Positions 48,579 through 56,682 of a stretch of 64,000 nt of DNA are shown piece after piece; the first letter of the stretch is position 1, and each line of letters opens with the position of its first letter. Under the pieces are notes generated by a model, which saw only the letters and a list, made by a program, of their open reading frames with translations, was not told the DNA's origin and made no database searches. The position numbers and the translations under genes were made by a program. Source of the DNA: JACDAN01 sp035707105 (GTDB taxonomy: Bacteria; Actinomycetota; Thermoleophilia; Gaiellales; Gaiellaceae); the NCBI GenBank assembly GCA_035707105.1, contig DASSUI010000088.1:1-64000 (forward strand). Direction: 5' to 3'.

Positions 48579-50083
48579 GCCAGGGCGGCCCGTCCTTCTG
48601 GATCGGCACCACGCCGGAGACGGACTATCCGTCGCTGGCGGACGAGCTCGCCGTCGATGTCGCGGTCGTCGGCGGCGGGATCGCCGGCATCACCGCGGCG
48701 GCGCTGCTCAAGCGCGCCGGCAGGACGGTCGCCCTCCTCGAGTCCAAGCGGATCGTCCAGGGCGCCACGGGCTATACGACCGCAAAGGTCACCGCGGGCC
48801 ACGGCCTCGGCTACACGAAGATCCGCAAGGCCTTCGGCGAGGACGGCGCCCGCACTTACGCCGAGGCGAACGAGGCGGCGATCGAGCGGATCGCCCAGTT
48901 CGTCGAGGAGGACGGGATCGACTGCGACTTCGAGCGCCGCGCGAACTACGTCTACGCGGAGGACGAGCAGCAGACGGCCCAGGTGAAGGAGGAGGTCGAG
49001 GTCGAGCAGGCGGCCGGTCTGCCCGCGTCACTCGTGCGCGAGACGCCGCTCCCGTACCCGGTCAACGCCGCCGTCCGGCTGGAGAACCAGGCGCAGTTCC
49101 ACCCGCGGAAGTACCTGCTCGCGCTCGCGGCGTCCGTCGAGGGCGACGGCAGCCACGTCTTCGAGCAGACACGTGTCCAGACGGTGAAGCACGGCGAGCC
49201 GTGCGAGGTGGTCGCCGACCGGGGAGTCGTGCGTGCCCGCGACGTCGTCGTCGCCACGCACCTCCCGATCCTCGACCGTGGGCTGTTCTTCGCCAAGGCC
49301 TACCCGCACCGCAGCTACGCGCTGTGCGCGCCGATCCAGCCGTCCGACGCGCCCGACGGGATGTTCATCAACGCCGGCACCCCGACGCGCTCGGTCCGGA
49401 CGATGAGGGACGGAGATCGGCTGTTCCTCAACGTCGGCGGCAACGGGCACAAGACCGGCGAGGCAGACGACACGCCGGCCCGTTACGACCAGCTCGAGGA
49501 GTTCCTCCGGGAGCACTGGCCCGGGGCCGCCGAGGTCGCGTACCGATGGTCGACCCAGGACTACATGCCGCCCGACCAGGTTCCCTACGTGGGGCGGGTC
49601 TGGCGCGGGTCGGAGCATGCGTATACCGCCACGGGCTTCAACAAGTGGGGCATGACGAACGGCACCGCCGCGGCGATGATCATCTCGGACTCGATTCTCG
49701 GCCGGACGAATTCGTGGGCCGAGCTGTTCGAGGCGCACCGGCTGCCTCCGAGGTCGGCGCTCGGCAAGCTCGTCAAGGAGAACGCGGGCGCCGGATTCCA
49801 CTTCTTCGCGGACCGCGTGCGAGGCGGCGACGCGAAGTCCGTCGACGAGGTCGGAGCGGGGGAGGGGGCGATCGTCGGGCGGCTGCGGAAGACCGCCGTG
49901 TACCGCGACGACGACGGCACCGTCCACGAGCTGTCGCCGGTGTGCCGGCACCTCTGGTGCCTCGTGGACTGGAACCCGGCCGAGCGGACCTGGGACTGCC
50001 CGTGCCACGGCTCCCGGTACGCGGCGGACGGCCGGGTGATCGAGGGCCCGGCGACGCGGGATCTGAAGCGGCGCGGCGCCTAG
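48575..50083 (+). CDS. FAD-dependent oxidoreductase with C-terminal Rieske domain
   Basis: 502 aa. DAO-type FAD fold 'VAVVGGGIAGITAAALLKRAG' at about residues 28-48, substrate domain to about 390, then a Rieske 2Fe-2S domain with ligands C457, H459, C475, H478 (CRH ... CPCH). This fusion is known among bacterial FAD oxidoreductases of unknown substrate. The VOC neighbour might process the same metabolite. Shares a CTAG stop with the convergent BNR gene. Confidence 0.9.
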   Translation: MSQGGPSFWIGTTPETDYPSLADELAVDVAVVGGGIAGITAAALLKRAGRTVALLESKRIVQGATGYTTAKVTAGHGLGYTKIRKAFGEDGARTYAEANEAAIERIAQFVEEDGIDCDFERRANYVYAEDEQQTAQVKEEVEVEQAAGLPASLVRETPLPYPVNAAVRLENQAQFHPRKYLLALAASVEGDGSHVFEQTRVQTVKHGEPCEVVADRGVVRARDVVVATHLPILDRGLFFAKAYPHRSYALCAPIQPSDAPDGMFINAGTPTRSVRTMRDGDRLFLNVGGNGHKTGEADDTPARYDQLEEFLREHWPGAAEVAYRWSTQDYMPPDQVPYVGRVWRGSEHAYTATGFNKWGMTNGTAAAMIISDSILGRTNSWAELFEAHRLPPRSALGKLVKENAGAGFHFFADRVRGGDAKSVDEVGAGEGAIVGRLRKTAVYRDDDGTVHELSPVCRHLWCLVDWNPAERTWDCPCHGSRYAADGRVIEGPATRDLKRRGA

Positions 50084-51123
50084 TCGCGCGTCAGGTAGGC
50101 GACGCGGCCCTGCTCGCCGGACGCCCAGCAGGCGTGCCCGCCGGCGCAGTCAACGGTGTCGAAGCTGCCCTCGTCGAAGCCCTGCCAGGTGGCGCCCTGG
50201 TCGAACGTCACGTCGCTGCCGCTCGGGCCGACGGTGATCGCGTCCGTCCCGGTGACCCAGTGGGCGCCGGAGCGGTACTCGTCCGGTGCGTTCGTGTTCA
50301 GCTGCCAGGTCGCGCCGCCGTCCCTCGTCAGCGCGAGCGCGTCGGGAGACGCCGTCGGCGCCAGGAAGTCCCCGCCGGCGGCGATCCCGTGGCGCGGGTC
50401 GCGGAAGGCGAGCGCGAAGATGCCGCCGCTCGGGAGGCTCCGCACCGGCGTGTTCGCCACCGTCCACGTGAGGCCCCGGTCGCCCGAGTGGAACACGCGG
50501 GCGACGACGTCGCCGCCGGTCCCGAACCAGACGTCCCGCCCGCCGGCAGTGGTGATGCACTGGCCGCTCGCGGCGAACGCGAACTCGGCCGGCAGCGCCG
50601 GCGGCATGTCGGCGTCGAGGACGTGCCACGTGGCGCCTCCGTCGTTCGTGCCGAGGATCCGGAAGAACCCGTTGACGGGATCCGAGAGCGCGAGGCCGCG
50701 GTGCCTGTCGAACCAGGCCATGCAGTCGTAGAAGGCGGCCGGATCGGTGTTCTGGAACGCGAGCGTCCAGGACTGTCCGCCGTCCGTCGTGCGGTAGATC
50801 CGCGAGTCCGTGCCCGTGCCGATCGAGAGGATCACGGCCGTGTCGGCGTCGAACGCCTCGATGTCGCGGAACTGGAGGCTCGCCGTCCCGGGCGGGCCCA
50901 CCGACTGCCACGTCGCGCCAGTGTCCGTCGTCCGGAGCACGGTGCCGAGGCTGCCGCTCGCCCATGCCACCCGCTCGCTCACGGCGGAGAGGCCGCGGAG
51001 GCGGGCGGCGGAGCCGGTCGGCGTCAGCTGCCAGCCGTACTCGTGGCTGCCGCCGGACGCGAGGGCCATCGACGTCCCGACGAGGGTGAAGACGGCGCTG
51101 AGGAGCGCGATGCGCTTCGCCAC
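50080..51123 (-). CDS. Secreted BNR/Ycf48-like repeat protein
   Basis: 347 aa from GTG 51123. Signal peptide (RIALLSAVFTLVGTSMALASG), then repeated Asp-box blades ('TTDTGATWQS', 'TTDGGQSWTL', 'TNDGGATWHV', 'SGDRGLTWTV', 'TRDGGATWQL', 'DQGATWQGF'), typical of BNR propellers and photosystem II stability factor-like proteins. Extracellular; enzymatic activity not indicated. Confidence 0.85.
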   Translation of the reverse strand: MAKRIALLSAVFTLVGTSMALASGGSHEYGWQLTPTGSAARLRGLSAVSERVAWASGSLGTVLRTTDTGATWQSVGPPGTASLQFRDIEAFDADTAVILSIGTGTDSRIYRTTDGGQSWTLAFQNTDPAAFYDCMAWFDRHRGLALSDPVNGFFRILGTNDGGATWHVLDADMPPALPAEFAFAASGQCITTAGGRDVWFGTGGDVVARVFHSGDRGLTWTVANTPVRSLPSGGIFALAFRDPRHGIAAGGDFLAPTASPDALALTRDGGATWQLNTNAPDEYRSGAHWVTGTDAITVGPSGSDVTFDQGATWQGFDEGSFDTVDCAGGHACWASGEQGRVAYLTRD

Positions 51124-51130
51124 GGCGCGG

Positions 51131-51136
51131 ACCGTA
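51131..51136 (-). promoter_or_regulatory. -10 element of the BNR protein gene
   Basis: TACGGT, 7 nt before GTG 51123. Confidence 0.45.
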
Positions 51137-51162
51137 ACACGGTCAGCACGAACCGGTGGCGA

Positions 51163-51201
51163 TTTCCGCGCCGGGGCCGCATCGGTCTGCCGGCGCGGAA
51201 A
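51163..51201. promoter_or_regulatory. 12-bp perfect inverted repeat in a divergent promoter region
   Basis: TTTCCGCGCCGG (51163-51174) and CCGGCGCGGAAA (51190-51201) flank a 15-nt spacer, three bases before the TAGACT -10 of the acyl-CoA dehydrogenase. It overlaps the expected -35 zone and so could be an operator; a hairpin role is the alternative. Confidence 0.55.
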
Positions 51202-51203
51202 CT

Positions 51204-51209
51204 TAGACT
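51204..51209 (+). promoter_or_regulatory. -10 element of the acyl-CoA dehydrogenase gene
   Basis: TAGACT, 6 nt before ATG 51216. Confidence 0.5.
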
Positions 51210-51215
51210 TCGCAC

Positions 51216-52400
51216 ATGCCGACCGAGCCGCTCACCGAAGAGCAGCAGGAGATCCGCGGGCTGATCCGCGAGCTCGCGCGCGAGCGGATCGCGCCGCGAG
51301 CCGCGGAGATCGACAAGGGCGCGGAGTTCCCCTGGGACGTCGTCGAGCTCTTCCGGGAGCACGGGATCTTCGGCGTGCTCTACGACGAGGAGCACGGCGG
51401 GCTGGGCGCTTCCGCGCTCATGACGCTCGTCGCGATCGAGGAGGTCTCGAAGGTCTGCGCCACGAGCGGCCTCATCCTCGCGGTCCAGGAGCTCGGCTCC
51501 CTCGGACTCAAGCTCGCCGGCACGGACGAGCAGAAGGAGCGCTACCTGCCCAAGCTTGCGTCGGGCGAGTGGCTCGCCGCGTACGCCCTCACCGAGCCCG
51601 GCTCGGGCTCCGACTCCGCCGCGATGCGCTCGGAGGCCCGGCTCGAGGGCGACGTCTACGTGATCAACGGCTCCAAGCGGTTCATCACGAACGCCGGCGT
51701 CGCCGAGCTCTACACCGTCTTCGCCAAGACCGACCCGACCCAGGGCCACTCCGGGATCTCGGCCTTCGTCGTCGAGGCCTCGACGCCCGGCTTCGAGGTC
51801 GGGCGGATCGAGCCGAAGATGGGGATCAAGGGCTCGACGACCGGCGAGATCTTCTTCAACGACATGCGCGTGCCGGCCGAGAACCTCCTCGGCGAGGAGG
51901 GCGAGGGGTTCAAGATCGCGATGCGGATCCTCGACCGCTCCCGGCCGGGGATCGGGGCGCAGGGGCTCGGGCTCGCGCAGGGCGCGACCGACTACGCCCT
52001 CGAGTACGCGAAGGACCGGGAGACGATGGGCAAGCCGATCGCGCAGCACCAGCTGATCTCGGCGACGCTCGCCGACATGGAGACGAAGTGCGAGGCCGCG
52101 AGGCTCCTGCTCTACAAGTGCGGGCAGATGATCGACGACGGGGCCGACGGCTCTGAGCTGACGAAGATCAGCGCGATGGCGAAGCTGTACTGCACCGACG
52201 TGGCCATGGAGGTCACGACCGACGCCGTCCAGATCCTCGGCGGGTACGGCTACATGCAGGAGTATCCGGTCGAGCGGATGATGCGCGACGCGAAGATCAC
52301 GCAGATCTACGAGGGCACGAACCAGATCCAGCGGCTCGTGATCGCGCGCGAGATGCTGCGCGAGAACCGCGCGTTCCTCCTCGCCGGCGTCGGCGGCTAG
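51216..52400 (+). CDS. Acyl-CoA dehydrogenase
   Basis: 394 aa flavoenzyme. 'AYALTEPGSGSDSAAM' (FAD/substrate motif), 'FITNAGVAELYTVFAKTD', 'QILGGYGYMQEYPVERMMRD' and the catalytic glutamate in 'IYEGTNQIQRLVIAREM'. It looks like a short/branched-chain acyl-CoA dehydrogenase; electron acceptor would be ETF, which is not in the window. A perfect inverted repeat upstream suggests specific control. Confidence 0.92.
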   Translation: MPTEPLTEEQQEIRGLIRELARERIAPRAAEIDKGAEFPWDVVELFREHGIFGVLYDEEHGGLGASALMTLVAIEEVSKVCATSGLILAVQELGSLGLKLAGTDEQKERYLPKLASGEWLAAYALTEPGSGSDSAAMRSEARLEGDVYVINGSKRFITNAGVAELYTVFAKTDPTQGHSGISAFVVEASTPGFEVGRIEPKMGIKGSTTGEIFFNDMRVPAENLLGEEGEGFKIAMRILDRSRPGIGAQGLGLAQGATDYALEYAKDRETMGKPIAQHQLISATLADMETKCEAARLLLYKCGQMIDDGADGSELTKISAMAKLYCTDVAMEVTTDAVQILGGYGYMQEYPVERMMRDAKITQIYEGTNQIQRLVIAREMLRENRAFLLAGVGG

Positions 52401-52458
52401 AACGACGTCCGCCGGCAGACGGGACGGCACGGCCCTCGCTGCGTTCGTCGTCGGGACC

Positions 52459-53328
52459 GTGCTGGCGGGCGGAAACGCCGTCGGCGTCCGGGTCAGCAAC
52501 CGCGAGCTCGATCCGCTCTGGGGCGCGGGACTGCGCTTCCTGCTCGCGGCGGCGCTCCTCGGCCTCGTGATGGCTGCGATGCGGCTCCCGCTCCCCCGCA
52601 ACGGAGCCCTGTTCGGCGTCCTCCTCTACGGCGCGCTCATCTTCGGCGGCGCGTTCAGCTTCGCCTACTACGCCCTCGTCCGCATCCACGCCGGCCTTGG
52701 GCAGACGCTGCTCGCGGTGGTCCCGCTCGCGACCCTGCTGCTCGCGGTCGTGCAGCGACAGGAACGTCTGCGCCTCGCCGCGGTCGTCGGGAGCCTTGTC
52801 TCCATCGTCGGCATCGGGGTGATCTCGGGCATCTCGGGGACCGAGTCGGTCCCCGTTCTCTCGCTGCTCGCGGTCCTCGGCGCCGTCCTCTGCTTCGCCG
52901 AGGCGACCGTCCTCGTGCGCCGGTTCCCGCCCGTGCACCCGGTGACCATGAACGCGGTGGGAATGGCCACCGGCGCGGTGATGCTGGTCGGCCTCTCGCT
53001 GGCCGCCGGCGAGTCGACCGCTCTGCCGGACCGGGCCGCCACGTGGCTCGCCCTCGCGTACATGGTCGTCCTCGGCTCCGGGCCGGTCTTCGTGCTGTAC
53101 CTCGTCGTCGTCCGGCTGTGGAGCGCTTCGCGCGCGGCGTACACCTTCGTCCTCATCCCGGTCGTGACGGTCGTTCTCTCCGCCTGGATCGACGACGAGC
53201 CGATCGGCGCCGGACTCGTGCTCGGAGGGCTCCTGGTGCTGGCGGGCGTCTACGTCGGGGCGCTCCGGCCGGCCCGCGGCGCGGGGCTGCAGGCGTCGCC
53301 TAGCGGCGCGTCCTCGGACCGCGGCTGA
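52459..53328 (+). CDS. EamA/DMT-family transporter; N-terminus uncertain
   Basis: 289 aa from the first canonical start (GTG 52459), with nine or ten transmembrane segments in two EamA halves ('LDPLWGAGLRFLLAAALL', 'AVLCFAEATVLVRRF', 'AYTFVLIPVVTVVLSAWIDDEP'). Homology to the first transmembrane helix appears to start upstream in frame (GTALAAFVVGTVLAGGNAVG), yet no ATG/GTG/TTG is found there back to the previous gene. Possibly a drug or metabolite exporter. Tail overlaps the convergent protease by 29 bp. Confidence 0.82.
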   Translation: MLAGGNAVGVRVSNRELDPLWGAGLRFLLAAALLGLVMAAMRLPLPRNGALFGVLLYGALIFGGAFSFAYYALVRIHAGLGQTLLAVVPLATLLLAVVQRQERLRLAAVVGSLVSIVGIGVISGISGTESVPVLSLLAVLGAVLCFAEATVLVRRFPPVHPVTMNAVGMATGAVMLVGLSLAAGESTALPDRAATWLALAYMVVLGSGPVFVLYLVVVRLWSASRAAYTFVLIPVVTVVLSAWIDDEPIGAGLVLGGLLVLAGVYVGALRPARGAGLQASPSGASSDRG

Positions 53329-54493
53329 GGACGACGGCGACCCGTGCGCCCCGGGCCATCCGTGTCCCGGCACGCGGCCGTTGCCGGACGACCCGTCCGG
53401 CTCGCACGCTCACCGAGAACGTCCGGGTGACCGCGCCGAGCCGGCAGTGCGCCCGCGAGAGCGCTGTGCGCGTCGCCCTCAGCGTCCTCCCGCGAAGGCG
53501 CGGCACGACGCACCGAACGACCACTGCTGGTCGCGGCTGCACCTCAGGCGGGGGAGGCGGCGGAGCAGGCGGTGGCGGCGGTGGCGGCGGTGGCGGGGGC
53601 GGGGGCGGTAGTGGTGGCGGTGGCGGAGCGGGAGGTGGTGGAGATGGTGGCGGCGGCGGCGAGGCGGGCAGTCGAGCGGACACCCACGCGTTCAGCGCGG
53701 CCGCGCCGACGCGTGCGTAGACGCCCGGGAAGAGCTCCTCGGCGCACCCGATGCCCCACGAGGTGACGCCGACGAGCACGAAGCCGGCCCCGGCGGGGTC
53801 CGGGACCATCATCGGCCCTCCACTGTCCCCCTGGCACGTGTCGTGGATCCCGTCCCCCGCGCAGACCATCGTCGTCTCGTCGAAGTCGACTCCGTAGGCG
53901 TCGTCGCAATCGGCGTCCGAGACGATCGGAACCTCCGCCTCGAGGAGGACGCCGCTGGTCGGCCCGCCGGAGGACGTCGCGCCCCAGCCGACGATCGTGG
54001 CCGCCGTCCCCGGGACCCACAGGTCCTCGCGGCCGGGGTCGACGAGCCGAAGAGGCTGGAGGGAAGCGGCCCGGGACAGCGTCAACAACGCGAGGTCGTT
54101 CGAGCTGCCGACCGGTGCGCCGTAGCCCTCGTGCACCTCGATCGCCGTGACGCCGTAGACGTCGTCCGGCTCGACATGGCCGAGGGCGACCTCGCCCAGG
54201 GCGACCGTCGCCGCGTCGGGCGGGATCGCCTCGAGATCCCCGTCGGTGACGCAGTGCGCGGCGGTCAGGAACAGCCGCTCGCCGACGAGCGTGCCGCCGC
54301 AGAACCAGTCCGGCCCCGGAAGGCGAACCTGGAGGTAGCCCTGCGCCGGATATTCGCCGGGATCCGCCGGGTCGCCGCCCACGATCGGGTCGGGATCCGG
54401 CGACCCAGCCGCCGGCACGGCGAAGCAGAACGCCGTGAGCGCCGTGAGGAAACAGCACCAGCTCGCCCGCCTCAGGCCCCTAGCGTGACGCAA
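53300..54493 (-). CDS. Secreted trypsin-like serine protease with polyproline linker and PASTA domain
   Basis: 397 aa from TTG 54493. Signal peptide (to about residue 29), S1 protease domain with mature-type IVGG (37-40), catalytic H80 in 'LTAAHC', D133 in 'NDLALL', S224 in 'GDSGGP'. Residues about 278-322 are almost pure proline. The C-terminus (about 330-395) is a PASTA domain: 'VPRLRGRTLRATRTALSRAH' and 'AGRVVRQRPRAGTRMARGAR'. PASTA domains bind peptidoglycan or muropeptides, so the enzyme is probably held in the cell wall. Confidence 0.88.
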   Translation of the reverse strand: MRHARGLRRASWCCFLTALTAFCFAVPAAGSPDPDPIVGGDPADPGEYPAQGYLQVRLPGPDWFCGGTLVGERLFLTAAHCVTDGDLEAIPPDAATVALGEVALGHVEPDDVYGVTAIEVHEGYGAPVGSSNDLALLTLSRAASLQPLRLVDPGREDLWVPGTAATIVGWGATSSGGPTSGVLLEAEVPIVSDADCDDAYGVDFDETTMVCAGDGIHDTCQGDSGGPMMVPDPAGAGFVLVGVTSWGIGCAEELFPGVYARVGAAALNAWVSARLPASPPPPPSPPPPAPPPPPLPPPPPPPPPPPPPPAPPPPPPEVQPRPAVVVRCVVPRLRGRTLRATRTALSRAHCRLGAVTRTFSVSVRAGRVVRQRPRAGTRMARGARVAVVLSRGPRTRR

Positions 54494-54500
54494 GGACCGG

Positions 54501-54506
54501 AAGGTA
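54501..54506 (-). promoter_or_regulatory. -10 element of the PASTA protease gene
   Basis: TACCTT, 7 nt before TTG 54493. Confidence 0.4.
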
Positions 54507-54514
54507 GCCGACCT

Positions 54515-55444
54515 CTAGCGCGGCCGCAGCCGGCTCGTGTCGACGACCTCGAACGCCGACCCGGGCACGCGCTTCAGCGCGCGGAGCTGCTCGTTCGACC
54601 AGCGCGGATCGGGTGCGCCCGTGATGTACCAGTCGGAGCCGTTGTCGGCGACCAGCATCCCGTACCGCTTCAGCGCCTCCAGCACGATGCGCGCCTGCCG
54701 CGGGTAGCCGGCGGTGCGGAAGCTCGCCCTCAGCCGCAGCCGCAGCCCCATCGGCGGGAGGTTCGCGTCGGTGGCGCTGCTCGCGAAGTGGCGTGCCGGG
54801 TAGACGTACGCGCGGCGCGTCCTGCCGACCGTGAAGCGGAGCGCGTGGTCGATGCGACCGCGCGCGACCTCGTCGTACCGGGCGAGGCCGGGGAGGATCG
54901 GCAGTCCTGCTGCGTCGGCGGACGTCCAGCCCGCCGGCCGCAGCCGGTTCGCGCGCAGGTTCCAGATCGCACCCGAGCCGGCCCGCCAGCCGCCGCCCGA
55001 CGTCGGGTAGAGCGCGAACAGCTCGTACAGACGGCAGTCGTCGCGGTCGAGGACCAGCGCGTGCCGGTCCCCATTCGACTGCCTCCCGCCCTCGATCCGC
55101 ACGCTGCGCGGGATCGGATACGGCCCGCGGTCGCTCTCGTCGGCGTACTCGAACCGAACGCGGACCTTCGGCTGCCGGCGGCGGACGACCGTGATCGGGA
55201 TGCCGATCGGCGCCCCCTCCCAGAGCCCGGAGCCGAAGTCGGGGTGGAGCGTCTCGTCGGGCCCGATCGACCGGATGATCGCGTCCGAGTCGGCGGCGAC
55301 CGGCAAACGGTCGACGCGCTGGTTCCAGGGGTTCGACGCCGGGAAGATCGGACAGCGCGGCGCCGACGGGTGCCGCAGCGCCTCGGCCGGCTTGCCGCCG
55401 GCGAGGAGCGCGATGCCGATGACCGCGAGAAGGGCGACCCTCAC
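54515..55444 (-). CDS. Secreted protein of unknown function
   Basis: 309 aa from GTG 55444. Signal peptide (RVALLAVIGIALLAGG), then a globular domain beginning 'CPIFPASNPWNQRVDRLPVA' and containing 'LHPDFGSGLWEGAPIGIPI', 'ALVLDRDDCRLYELFALYP' and 'ALKRYGMLVADNGSDWYITG'. This motif set is seen in conserved secreted proteins of actinobacteria and acidobacteria whose function I do not know. Encoded just upstream of the protease, in the same direction. Confidence 0.75.
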   Translation of the reverse strand: MRVALLAVIGIALLAGGKPAEALRHPSAPRCPIFPASNPWNQRVDRLPVAADSDAIIRSIGPDETLHPDFGSGLWEGAPIGIPITVVRRRQPKVRVRFEYADESDRGPYPIPRSVRIEGGRQSNGDRHALVLDRDDCRLYELFALYPTSGGGWRAGSGAIWNLRANRLRPAGWTSADAAGLPILPGLARYDEVARGRIDHALRFTVGRTRRAYVYPARHFASSATDANLPPMGLRLRLRASFRTAGYPRQARIVLEALKRYGMLVADNGSDWYITGAPDPRWSNEQLRALKRVPGSAFEVVDTSRLRPR

Positions 55445-55498
55445 ACGTGCGTTATCGGCCGCGCGCGCGGGGCGGCCCTCCCTCGTTCTCGCCAGGCC

Positions 55499-55845
55499 TC
55501 AGTCCATGTGCCCGCGGGGCACGACGGTGAGGTCGTAGACGATCTCCACCGTCCCGCCGAGGATCGGTGCCTCGATGTGGACGACGATCCGGTGTTCGCC
55601 GGGCGGCAGCGGCTTGACGACTAGGGCGGTGCCGTCGGAGATCGCCATCCTGCCCCGGCGGCAGCCCGTAGATGTTGTCCGGCGGCAGCGTGTAGCCGAA
55701 GAGCGGAGTCTGGGTTCGGGACGGTGAAGCCGTCGACGGTGACCGATTGGGTCGCGTCGCCGAAGAACGCTTCGAGGCCGGAGGCCACGCATTCGCGGAG
55801 CTCCGCCTCGGTCGAGCCGAAGAACGGCGGCGGCTCCGCGTTCAT
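55499..55845 (-). pseudogene. Small gene broken by two +1 frameshifts
   Basis: ATG 55845 has a strong AAAGGAG six bases upstream. The product reads 'NAEPPPFFGSTEAELRECVASG ... FTVPNP', then continues in a second frame ('TPLFGYTLPPDNIYGLPPG') and ends in a third ('MAISDGTALVVKPLPPGEHR ... DLTVVPRGHMD'), stop 55499-55501. Each switch is explained by one extra base: near 55708-55712 and in a GGGG run near 55651-55654. Restored, it would be about 113 aa, secreted or cytoplasmic unknown. Sequencing error is as likely as true decay. Confidence 0.7.
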
Positions 55846-55908
55846 TGGCTTCTCCTTTGTCGGGATGTCCCTTGCCTGGGCGAGACGATTCTCAGCCCGC
55901 GTTTCGAA

Positions 55909-56682
55909 TCAGTCAAGGGCGCCGAGCAACGGATGCCGGCGGCCGAAGAGCTCCAGGCCGGGCTCGATGCGTGCCCAGCGGTACCGGAAGACGTAGCCGG
56001 CGTCGTCGCCGTCGCCGTGGACGACGTGGTCCCAGGAGTCCGGCAGCTCCTCGGTCGGGACGAGGTGGAAGCCGTGGTTCTCGTACCGGCTCTCGTAGTG
56101 CTCCTCGAATCCGGGGAGCTCGCGCACGATGCGTACGGCGGTCAGGCCCGACTCCTCGTGGATCTCGCGGAGAAGGCCCGACTCGAGGTCCTCGCCGGGA
56201 TCGAGGCGCCCGGCTGGCACCTGAACCCCGGAGCCAGGCTCCTCGGGGATCTCGAAGACGAGGAGCTCCCGGCCCGCGTCGCCGTCGCGCGTGATGTAGG
56301 CGAGCACGCGCTGGCGCCGGAGCCTGGGCAGCAGGTCCCCTCGGGCGCCCCAGACCCTCAGGCCCGGCTCGAGCGGCGCCCAGTAGCAGCGGACGTGCCC
56401 GTCCGCGTGCCGCCACTGGTCGCGGGTCGGCCCGAGAGGTGCCGCGTGGAAGAAGCGCGTGCCGCCGTCGACGCCGAGCTCGCGAAGGATCTGGACCTGG
56501 AGGCCCGTCTCCTCGAGCGTCTCCCGGACGGCGGCGTCCTCAGGGTGCTCCCCAGGCTCGATCCCGCCGCCCGGCACGACTGCCGAGTACGCCGGCTCGT
56601 CGACCACGTCGAAGAGGAGCAGCTCCCACTCGTTCGGAGCCGCGCGCGTGACGTAGACGATGACGCCGGGGCGGTCCCTCAC
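55909..56682 (-). CDS. Tandem double-Nudix hydrolase
   Basis: 257 aa from GTG 56682. Two complete Nudix boxes in one chain: 'GIEPGEHPEDAAVRETLEETGL' in the first half (GX5EX7REUXEEXGU) and 'GRLDPGEDLESGLLREIHEE' continuing to SGL in the second. Both have all metal-binding glutamates, so both are probably active on nucleoside-diphosphate derivatives. GTGA overlap with the HhH-GPD gene. Duplicated Nudix fusions are uncommon. Confidence 0.87.
   Translation of the reverse strand: MRDRPGVIVYVTRAAPNEWELLLFDVVDEPAYSAVVPGGGIEPGEHPEDAAVRETLEETGLQVQILRELGVDGGTRFFHAAPLGPTRDQWRHADGHVRCYWAPLEPGLRVWGARGDLLPRLRRQRVLAYITRDGDAGRELLVFEIPEEPGSGVQVPAGRLDPGEDLESGLLREIHEESGLTAVRIVRELPGFEEHYESRYENHGFHLVPTEELPDSWDHVVHGDGDDAGYVFRYRWARIEPGLELFGRRHPLLGALD

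Noticed and set aside
53555..53665. Apparent GGC/GGT low-complexity repeat
   Set aside because: It is the complement of the polyproline linker of the serine protease, not an independent repeat.
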